From: Mumia sp. ZJ1417
GTDB taxonomy: Bacteria; Actinomycetota; Actinomycetes; Propionibacteriales; Nocardioidaceae
Reading direction: 5' to 3'
DNA length: 64,000 nt
Assembly (NCBI RefSeq): GCF_014127285.1
Contig: NZ_CP059901.1
Location: forward strand, 3,472,001 to 3,536,000
Numbering within the stretch: position 1 is the stretch's first letter; each line of letters begins with the position of its first letter. Under the pieces are notes generated by a model. It saw nothing but the letters and a program-made list of their open reading frames with translations. It was not told where the DNA came from and did not search any database. The position numbers were made by a program, and so were the translations under genes. Of the stretch, positions 37,605 to 44,080 are shown piece after piece.

Positions 37605-38107
37605 AGCGTTGCCGCCTCATTCAACGCGGTCGAGCGAATCTTCCCCTTCAGACCTCGAGTGGGGACCACATCAACAGGAACCCCGAGAATGTCTCCGACA
37701 CGCACCGTCAGATCGCCGAGATCGAACAGTGTGAAGTCATCAGGGATGTCGACCAGGATGTCCACGTCGCTCTGCTCGTCGTCCTCGCCGCGTGCCACCG
37801 ATCCGAAGACTCGTGCGTTGCTCGCACCCGCCTCCCGGACTGCACGGCGGATCGCCGTGCGGTGCTCGCGCACGAGCCGGCCGAGCCGCGTCGTTCCACG
37901 GAACTCCTCTCGTGCAAGCTTCGCCAGGCGTGAAACCTCTGGCTGTGAGCGCCCTAGCCGCTCGGCGATCTGCCGCTGTGAGGCGCCGGCCTCGACCGCG
38001 TCGTGCACGGCATCGATGAGCAGCGCGTGGGCCGTGTCCCGAAGCAGGTCAGCACGCGCGCCGGCCTCGATCAGCCGGGCGAACCGTTCCTCGAGCGATG
38101 ACCTCAC
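37601..38107 (-). CDS. mntA: MNT nucleotidyltransferase antitoxin with N-terminal helix-turn-helix
   Basis: This 168-residue protein has a helix-turn-helix in the N-terminal third (about 33-62; SQRQIAERLGRSQPEVSRL) and a minimal nucleotidyltransferase domain in the C-terminal part. The active-site motif is GSVARG (102-107) and SDVDILVD (113-120), with the second catalytic Asp in PVDVVP. It is expected to neutralise the HEPN partner by adenylylation. The fused DNA-binding domain suggests autoregulation through the palindrome at 38116-38131. The start is taken as GTG at 38107; another GTG at 38164 would put the palindrome inside the gene. No Shine-Dalgarno is obvious for either, so a leaderless message is possible. 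Confidence 0.85.
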   Translation of the reverse strand: MRSSLEERFARLIEAGARADLLRDTAHALLIDAVHDAVEAGASQRQIAERLGRSQPEVSRLAKLAREEFRGTTRLGRLVREHRTAIRRAVREAGASNARVFGSVARGEDDEQSDVDILVDIPDDFTLFDLGDLTVRVGDILGVPVDVVPTRGLKGKIRSTALNEAATL

Positions 38108-38115
38108 GAAACGAC

Positions 38116-38131
38116 GATAGCACTTGCTATC
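38116..38131. promoter_or_regulatory. Perfect palindrome at the toxin-antitoxin promoter
   Basis: GATAGCACTTGCTATC is a 16-base inverted repeat (seven-base arms, two-base centre) nine bases before the MNT start. It is AT-rich compared with its surroundings. It is a likely binding site for the MNT protein's own helix-turn-helix and lies between the divergent MNT and OHCU decarboxylase genes, so it might affect both. Confidence 0.55.
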
Positions 38132-38178
38132 ACCGTCGAGCGAGTCCAACACGGGATGCGCCACGGCACGAGAGGGCC

Positions 38179-38724
38179 ATGCTCGTGGGCATGGACCTCG
38201 TCGCTCTCAACGACGCTCCGCGCGACATCCTCGCCGCGTCGCTGACGTCCTGCGCCGACGTCCCCCGGTGGGTCGACGCGCTCGTCGACGATCGCCCGTA
38301 CGAGTCGGTCGACGCGCTGCTCTCGTACGCCGACTCGCTTGCCGCCACGTGGACGGACGACGAGGTGACGCACGCGCTCGCCCAGCACCCGCGCATCGGA
38401 GAACGCTCCCGTCGTCCCGCGGCCGAGGCGGCGATGTCGGCGCACGAGCAGTCCGGGGTCCGGGCGGGCGGCGACGTCGCCGCTCGGCTGCGCGAGGCGA
38501 ATGCGGCGTACGAGGAACAGTTCGACCGCGTGTTCCTCGTACGGGCGGCCGGCCGCGACGCCGACGAGGTCCTCGCGCTGCTCGAGGGGCGGCTCAGCAA
38601 CGACGACGCCACCGAGCGCGAGGTCGTGAAGGGACAGCTCCGCGAGATCGCGCTGCTGCGCCTGCGCGACGCCGTGACAACGACGACCCTCACCACCGAC
38701 GCCGCGCGGGAGGATGGCTCATGA
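38179..38724 (+). CDS. 2-oxo-4-hydroxy-4-carboxy-5-ureidoimidazoline (OHCU) decarboxylase
   Basis: This 181-residue helical protein of the OHCU decarboxylase family converts OHCU to S-allantoin after uricase and HIU hydrolase. LNDAPRDILAASLTSCADVPRWV and the catalytic His in LAQHPRIGERS are diagnostic. Two ATG codons are possible, 38179 and 38191; the first has GAGAGGG close by. It overlaps the HIU hydrolase start by ATGA. In some bacteria this domain is fused to uricase; here it is separate. Confidence 0.88.
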   Translation: MLVGMDLVALNDAPRDILAASLTSCADVPRWVDALVDDRPYESVDALLSYADSLAATWTDDEVTHALAQHPRIGERSRRPAAEAAMSAHEQSGVRAGGDVAARLREANAAYEEQFDRVFLVRAAGRDADEVLALLEGRLSNDDATEREVVKGQLREIALLRLRDAVTTTTLTTDAAREDGS

Positions 38725-39056
38725 CCAGCCACGTCACCACCCACGTCCTCGACACCGCGCTCGGCCGCCCGGCCACGGGGGTCGCCGTGACGCTCAGCCT
38801 CGTCGACGAGCGCGTCGTCGAGATCATGGCCGTCGGGACCACCGACGACGACGGCCGCCTCACCGACCTCGGCCCGGAGCACCTCGCGGCGGGCACCTAT
38901 CGCCTCACCTTCGATACCGGCGCCTACTTCGCCCGCGACGACCGTCCGGCGTACTTCCCCGTCGTCGAGGTGACGTTCGTCGTCGACTCCCCCGAGCACC
39001 ACCACGTGCCGCTGCTGCTCAGCCCGTTCGCCTACTCCACCTACCGAGGGAGCTGA
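38721..39056 (+). CDS. pucM: 5-hydroxyisourate hydrolase (transthyretin-like)
   Basis: This 111-residue transthyretin-related enzyme hydrolyses 5-hydroxyisourate, the unstable product of uricase. The N-terminal signature is TTHVLDTALGRPATGV, with its active-site His, and the C-terminus is the diagnostic YRGS. The ATG at 38721 overlaps the OHCU decarboxylase stop; the uricase gene starts one base after its stop. Confidence 0.93.
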   Translation: MTSHVTTHVLDTALGRPATGVAVTLSLVDERVVEIMAVGTTDDDGRLTDLGPEHLAAGTYRLTFDTGAYFARDDRPAYFPVVEVTFVVDSPEHHHVPLLLSPFAYSTYRGS

Positions 39057-39057
39057 G

Positions 39058-39957
39058 ATGGGCCCGCCTCCCCCGTACGCGCTCGGCGCCAACCGGTACG
39101 GCAAGGCCGAGGTCCGGGTGCTGCGCGTGGACCGCGCGACGCCGCGCCACGCGCTCGCCGACCTGTCGGTCACCAGCCAGCTGACCGGCGACTTCGAGGC
39201 GGCACACGTGGCGGGCGACAACGCGCACGTGGTGGCGACGGACACGCAGAAGAACACCGTGTATGCGTTGGCCCGCGACGGCATCGGGGCTCCCGAGGAG
39301 TTCCTGCTGCGCCTCGCGGACCACTTCACTGGGTCGTTCGCGTGGGTCACGGGCGGTCGGTGGACGGCCGAGCAGTACGCGTGGTCGCGGATCGCGGTGG
39401 GCGACACCGGGCACGACCACGCCTTCACGCGCGACGGCGGCGAGGTCCGTACGGCCGCCGTGGTCCGTGACGGCGACGCGACGACGGTCCTGGCGGGGTT
39501 GAAGGACCTCGTCGTGCTCGCGTCGACGGGGTCGGAGTTCGTCGGCTTCCCGCGCGACCGCTTCACGACGCTGCCCGAGGCGACCGACCGGATCCTCTCG
39601 ACGTCGGTGACCGCGCGATGGCGGTACGGCGGAGCGGTCGCGTACGACGAGGCGTACGCCGCCGCGCGGACCGCGATGCTCGAGGCGTTCGCCGACACGC
39701 ACTCCCTCTCCCTGCAGCAGACCGCGTACGCGATGGGGAGCGCGGTGCTCGACGCCGTGCCGGAAGCGGTGGAGATCCGCTTCTCGATGCCCAACAAGCA
39801 CCACTTCCTCGTCGACCTGGCGCCCTTCGGCCTCGACAACCCCGGCGAGGTCTTCTCTGCGGCCGACCAGCCGTACGGGCTGATCGAGGCGAGCGTGCTG
39901 CGCGAGGGCGCCGAGCCTGCGGGTGCGGTGTGGGCCTCGGCCGCCGGGTTCTGCTGA
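39058..39957 (+). CDS. Urate oxidase (uricase)
   Basis: This 299-residue cofactor-free uricase oxidises urate to 5-hydroxyisourate. It has LGANRYGKAEVRVLRV with the catalytic Lys (K16), ATDTQKNTVYA with the catalytic Thr (T61), and FSMPNKHHFLVDLAPFG with the conserved His near the C-terminus. The length matches the family. It is immediately downstream of HIU hydrolase and upstream of allantoinase, so urate-to-allantoate enzymes form one transcript. Confidence 0.94.
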   Translation: MGPPPPYALGANRYGKAEVRVLRVDRATPRHALADLSVTSQLTGDFEAAHVAGDNAHVVATDTQKNTVYALARDGIGAPEEFLLRLADHFTGSFAWVTGGRWTAEQYAWSRIAVGDTGHDHAFTRDGGEVRTAAVVRDGDATTVLAGLKDLVVLASTGSEFVGFPRDRFTTLPEATDRILSTSVTARWRYGGAVAYDEAYAAARTAMLEAFADTHSLSLQQTAYAMGSAVLDAVPEAVEIRFSMPNKHHFLVDLAPFGLDNPGEVFSAADQPYGLIEASVLREGAEPAGAVWASAAGFC

Positions 39958-39961
39958 GGCC

Positions 39962-41341
39962 ATGGCCATCCATGTCGTCCGAGCGGAGCGGGCGCTCGTC
40001 GACGGGGTGCTGCAGCCCGCGCAGATCACCGTGCGGGACGGGGTGGTGGTGGGGGTCTCGACAGGCTCGACCGGCGATGGGGGTGGCTCGACCGACGGTG
40101 GGGGCGGGGGCGGCGCGTACCTCCTCCCCGGCGTCGTCGACACCCACGTCCACATCAACGAGCCCGGGCGCACGGCGTGGGAGGGCTTCGCGACCGCGAC
40201 CGAGGCCGCCGCGCGGGGAGGCGTCACGACCCTCGTGGACATGCCGCTCAACAGCATCCCGCCGACGACGACCCCGGCGGCGCTCGCGCTCAAGCGGGAG
40301 TGCGCGGCCGGTCAGCTGCGGGTCGACACCGGCTTCTGGGGTGGCGCGGTGCCCGACAGCCTGGGGTCGCTGGAGGCGCTATGGGACGAGGGCGTGTACG
40401 GGTTCAAGTGCTTCCTGGTCGACTCCGGGGTCCCCGAGTTCGCGCCGCTCGACGGCGACCAGCTCCAGGCGGCGATGCGCGAGATCGGCGGCTTCGGCGG
40501 GCTGCTGCTCGTCCACGCAGAGGACCCGGGCGTGATCGCGTCGGCGTCGGCGCGGCCAAGCAGGGCGTACGCGGACTTCGTCGCCTCGCGACCTGACGGC
40601 GCCGAGGTCGCCGCGATCGCGAGTGTCGTCGACGCCGTACGCGAGACCGGCACGCGCACCCACCTCGTCCACCTGTCGTCGGCGCGTGCGCTCGACCTGA
40701 TCGCGGAGGCGCGGGCCGAGGGCCTGCCGTTGACGGTCGAGACGTGCCCGCACTATCTCGTGCTGGACGCCGCATCCGTGCCGGACGGCGCCGCCGCGTA
40801 CAAGTGCTGCCCGCCGATCCGCGACCGCGGCAACCAGGACGCGCTCTGGGACGCCCTCGTCGACGGGATCATCGACTGCATCGTCTCGGACCACTCCCCC
40901 ACGACGCTCGCCGAGAAGGCCCGCGGCGACGGCGACCTCCAGCAGGCCTGGGGCGGGATCGCGGGGCTGCAGGTCGGGTTCGCGGCCGTCGCGGACGCGG
41001 CGTCGCGGCGCGGGATCGGCCTCGCGCAGGTCAGCGCGTGGATGTCGGCGGGCCCGGCGCGGATCGCCGGCATCAAGGGCAAGGGCGCGATCGCGGTCGG
41101 CAACGACGCGGACCTCGTCTGGTGGTCACCCGGCGGCTCGTACGAGGTCCGCGCCGATGCGCTCGCGCACAAGAACAAGCTGTCGGCATACGACGGGCTC
41201 ACCCTGCGCGGCCGCGTCCTCCGTACGGACCTACGCGGCGAGCCGGTAGGCCCCGTCCCCGATTCGGGCAGTTTTCCACCGTTGCGCGACCGCGATGAGG
41301 TGGAGAAGCGCCCGAATCGGGGACGGCTCCTGCGGCGCTGA
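39962..41341 (+). CDS. Allantoinase with repeat-derived insert and palindrome-encoded C-terminus
   Basis: This 459-residue cyclic amidohydrolase opens S-allantoin to allantoate. Metal ligands are HxH in VVDTHVHINEPG, the carboxylated Lys in VYGFKCFLVDSG, His in HLVHLSS and ETCPHYLVL, and Asp in IVSDHSPTT. Between the N-terminal beta strand (ITVRDGVVVG) and the barrel there is a Gly/Ser insert (VSTGSTGDGGGSTDGGGGGG) encoded by the repeat at 40051-40113. The last about 30 residues lie beyond the family's normal end and are encoded by a long palindrome. The ATG at 39962 follows the uricase stop by four bases. Dihydropyrimidinase is the alternative, but the uricase neighbours settle it. Confidence 0.9.
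   Translation: MAIHVVRAERALVDGVLQPAQITVRDGVVVGVSTGSTGDGGGSTDGGGGGGAYLLPGVVDTHVHINEPGRTAWEGFATATEAAARGGVTTLVDMPLNSIPPTTTPAALALKRECAAGQLRVDTGFWGGAVPDSLGSLEALWDEGVYGFKCFLVDSGVPEFAPLDGDQLQAAMREIGGFGGLLLVHAEDPGVIASASARPSRAYADFVASRPDGAEVAAIASVVDAVRETGTRTHLVHLSSARALDLIAEARAEGLPLTVETCPHYLVLDAASVPDGAAAYKCCPPIRDRGNQDALWDALVDGIIDCIVSDHSPTTLAEKARGDGDLQQAWGGIAGLQVGFAAVADAASRRGIGLAQVSAWMSAGPARIAGIKGKGAIAVGNDADLVWWSPGGSYEVRADALAHKNKLSAYDGLTLRGRVLRTDLRGEPVGPVPDSGSFPPLRDRDEVEKRPNRGRLLRR
40051..40113. repeat. Interspersed repeat copy 3 (inside allantoinase)
   Basis: GGTCTCGACAGGCTCGACC is followed by a G-rich spacer and a second GGCTCGACC about 24 bases on, then a G-rich tail. It is read in frame as a Gly/Ser/Thr linker between two strands of the small domain, in the same frame as the nuoC copy. 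Confidence 0.65.
41253..41326. terminator. Long palindrome at the allantoinase/ggt convergent junction
   Basis: Two 28-base arms (41253-41280 and 41299-41326) match at 25 positions around an 18-base centre. Each begins or ends with CCGTCCCCGATTCGGGC or its complement, and the mismatches cluster near the inner third. It lies inside the allantoinase gene; the convergent ggt stop follows the allantoinase stop with no gap. It is probably a bidirectional terminator that doubles as coding sequence. Confidence 0.6.
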
Positions 41342-43168
41342 CTACCGGCGCTGCGGGCGCACCACGAGCCCCGTGCCACCGCCGCGTCGTACGGGCTCGG
41401 CTGCTGCGGTCATCGCACCGCGCTTGCCGACCTCGATCGTCGCGGCCGCCCCGATCTGCGCGGCCGACGTGAACGCGTCGCCGGACGGGACGAGCCGCTG
41501 CCCGTACGGAGCGAGCGCCGCCCCGTACGCGTCGATGAACTCCGGCTCGGCTGGTGTCGTGGCCGCGTTGCGGCTCGACGCGCGCGGTGCCGCGACCGCC
41601 TCCGGCAACGTCATGCCGAGGTCGATGCGGTTCACGAGGATCTGCAGCACGGTCGTGATGATCGTGGCACCGCCGGGCGAGCCGAGGACGTACTTCACCT
41701 TGCCGTCGTCGAGCACGATCGTCGGCGCCATCGAGGAGCGCGGGCGCTTGCCGGGCTGGATGCGGTTGGGATCAGCCGCGTCGTACACCGCGGTGAAGTC
41801 GGTCAGCTCGTTGTTCAGCAGGAACCCGCGTCCCGGCACCGTGATGCCCGAGCCACCGGTCTGCTCGATGGTGAGCGTGTAGGCGACGGCGTTGCCCCAC
41901 TTGTCGACGACCGAGAGGTGGGTCGTCGAGACGTTCTCGGTGTCGGGCTTCTCCGTACGGTCAGCCGTGCCGCAGCCGGTGCCGCTGAGCGCGCCGGGCG
42001 CCACGGGCCGGATCGCGGCCTTCGTCGGATCGATGACGCACGCGCGCGAGTCGGCGAACCGCTGGCTGAGCAGCGTCTTCGTCGGCACGTCCACGAAAGC
42101 CGGGTCGCCGACGTACGCGTTGCGGTCGGCGAACGCGTGGGCGCTGGCCTCGAGGAACAGGTGCAGGCTCTGTGCCGTGTCCGCGCCGCCGCCCAGGCGA
42201 TAGTTCTCGAGGATGTTCAGCGCCTCGCCGACCGTCGTCCCGCCCGAGCTCGACGGCGCCATCGAATAGACGTCATGCCCGCGATAGCTCACCTTGCTCG
42301 GCGCCTGGTGACGGACGCGGTACGCGGCGAGGTCCTCGGTCGTCATCGAGCCCGCCGGTGCGGGCAGCGCGGAGGCCGGGTCCTTCGGCGGCGCCTGGAC
42401 GGTCTTGGCGATCTCCTCGGCGAGCGCGCCGCCGTAGAAGGCCTTCGGCCCGCGCTTCGCGATCGCGGCGTACGTGCGGGCGAGGTCGGGGTTGCGGAAC
42501 GTCGTGCCGACCTGCGGGGCGTCGCCACCGGGCAGGAACAGAGCGGCGGTGTCCGGGAAAGCAGCGAACCGCGCCTTGTTGTCGAGCGTCTGGCTGCGGA
42601 ACGTCTGGTCGACCGGGAAGCCCTTTGCCGCGACCTCCGTCGCCGGTGCGAGGGCTCGGGCGAGGCTGCGGGTGCCGAAGCGCGCCAGCGCCGCGTCCCA
42701 CGTCGCGACCGTGCCCGGCACGCCGACCGCGACGCCGGACGAGACGAGCTCCGGGGTGAACCGGTACGGCTGCCCGGTCGCGGGGTCGAGGAACGCATCT
42801 TCGGGCGAGATGCCGGCCGGCGCGGTCTCGCGTCCGTCGATCGTGGAGACCTTGCGCTTCTTCGCGTCGTAGAAGACGAAGTAGCCGCCGCCCCCGATCC
42901 CCGCGCTGTACGGCTCGGTGACGCCGAGCGTGGCCGCCATCGCGACCGCGGCGTCCGCGGCGTTGCCCCCACGGGCCAGCACGTCACGTCCGACCCGGCT
43001 CGCGGTGGCGTCGACCGACGAGACCGCGCCGCCCGTGCCGTACGAGGTGGGGGTCGGTACGGGGGGCGGTGGCTCCGGAGCGGGCCGGTGGGCCTGGGCG
43101 GGAGGCGTCCCGACGAGCGCGACGAGGGTGAGTGCGGCGGCGACGGTGAGGATGCGGGGGCTCATCAT
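41342..43168 (-). CDS. ggt: Gamma-glutamyltransferase (exported)
   Basis: This 608-residue gamma-glutamyltranspeptidase cleaves gamma-glutamyl bonds of glutathione-like substrates. The N-terminus is a secretion signal (ILTVAAALTLVALVGTPPAQA), followed by a Pro-rich stretch. The self-processing nucleophile is Thr415 in ENVSTTHLSVVD. GGNAADAAVAMAATLGVTEP and the GSPGG of the small subunit are family signatures. Two ATG codons in tandem (43168 and 43165) are both possible starts. Actinobacteria of this type use mycothiol rather than glutathione, so the natural substrate may be another gamma-glutamyl compound. Confidence 0.93.
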   Translation of the reverse strand: MMSPRILTVAAALTLVALVGTPPAQAHRPAPEPPPPVPTPTSYGTGGAVSSVDATASRVGRDVLARGGNAADAAVAMAATLGVTEPYSAGIGGGGYFVFYDAKKRKVSTIDGRETAPAGISPEDAFLDPATGQPYRFTPELVSSGVAVGVPGTVATWDAALARFGTRSLARALAPATEVAAKGFPVDQTFRSQTLDNKARFAAFPDTAALFLPGGDAPQVGTTFRNPDLARTYAAIAKRGPKAFYGGALAEEIAKTVQAPPKDPASALPAPAGSMTTEDLAAYRVRHQAPSKVSYRGHDVYSMAPSSSGGTTVGEALNILENYRLGGGADTAQSLHLFLEASAHAFADRNAYVGDPAFVDVPTKTLLSQRFADSRACVIDPTKAAIRPVAPGALSGTGCGTADRTEKPDTENVSTTHLSVVDKWGNAVAYTLTIEQTGGSGITVPGRGFLLNNELTDFTAVYDAADPNRIQPGKRPRSSMAPTIVLDDGKVKYVLGSPGGATIITTVLQILVNRIDLGMTLPEAVAAPRASSRNAATTPAEPEFIDAYGAALAPYGQRLVPSGDAFTSAAQIGAAATIEVGKRGAMTAAAEPVRRGGGTGLVVRPQRR

Positions 43169-43226
43169 CCGACCGTGGCAGGGGTCACGGAGGCCCGCAA
43201 CCCCTCAGCGCGGTGCCTCGCGGCGG

Positions 43227-43997
43227 TCAGATCCGCTCGAGCGTGGGGCGCTTCGGCTTGACCGTGTCGCCCGAGGACGTCCCGTTGATCCGCCGCTGGA
43301 CCCACGGCACCGCGAACTCCTTGGCCCACTGGAGGTCGGCGTCGCGCCGCTGCTTCTTGGTGGGCGGCGCCGCCTTCGGCAGACGGGGCTTTTTGAGCTC
43401 GTGGCTGACCCCGAGCGTGTCGAGCACGTGGAACGCCATCTGCTTGTGGCCGTAGCTCGACAGGTGGAGACGGTCGGTGTCCCAGTAGCGGTCGTCGCGG
43501 TACTCGCGGAACCGCCAGAAGTCCACCAGCGTCGCGCCGTGCCTGTCGGCGATCTCGCGGACGATCTCGTTGTAGATCGCGACGCGGCCCCGAAGCTTGC
43601 CGAACACCGGCGCGTAGCCCAGGTCGTACCCGGTGAACATCACCACGCGCCCCCCGCAGACGGCGAGCCGCCCGATGGCCGCGTCGTACAGCTCACCGAG
43701 GAGGTCGAGGTCGACCTTCGGGCGCAGGATGTCGTTGCCGCCGGCATAGATCGTCACGAGGTCCGGCGACAGCTTGAGCGCCGCCTCGAGCTGCTCGGCG
43801 ATCACGGGCTTGAGCAGGCGACCTCGTACGGCGAGGTTGGCGTACCCGAAGTCGTCGGACTTGGTCGCCAGCACCTCGGCCACCCGGTCGGCCCAACCAC
43901 GCAGCCCGTTGGGGCGGCGCTTGTCGGGGTCCCCGACTCCTTCGGTGAACGAGTCGCCGAGCGCGACGTAGCGGTGGTACACGGGTTCGCTGACCAT
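43227..43997 (-). CDS. SGNH/GDSL-family hydrolase
   Basis: This 256-residue esterase-like hydrolase has the SGNH blocks: GDSF (nucleophile Ser) in YVALGDSFTEGVGD, the Gly of block II in ANLAVRG, AGGND, and DTDRLHLSSYGH with the Asp-His pair. It has no signal peptide, so it is probably cytosolic. The C-terminal about 50 residues are Lys- and Pro-rich. It is upstream of ggt on the same strand (58-base gap) and divergent from the Ski2-like helicase. The substrate is unknown. Confidence 0.9.
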   Translation of the reverse strand: MVSEPVYHRYVALGDSFTEGVGDPDKRRPNGLRGWADRVAEVLATKSDDFGYANLAVRGRLLKPVIAEQLEAALKLSPDLVTIYAGGNDILRPKVDLDLLGELYDAAIGRLAVCGGRVVMFTGYDLGYAPVFGKLRGRVAIYNEIVREIADRHGATLVDFWRFREYRDDRYWDTDRLHLSSYGHKQMAFHVLDTLGVSHELKKPRLPKAAPPTKKQRRDADLQWAKEFAVPWVQRRINGTSSGDTVKPKRPTLERI

Positions 43998-44080
43998 GTG
44001 CTCGATTCTCGCACCGGCCCGCCCGCGGACCGTGGAGGTGGCGTTCGACGGTGGTTTCCGGATGCGATGATGGTCATATC

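Noticed and set aside
37263-38107. A wider phage-defence island around the HEPN/MNT pair
   Set aside because: Only the two-gene pair is present. Both neighbours are purine-degradation genes with matching composition, and no integrase, restriction or other defence gene is seen.
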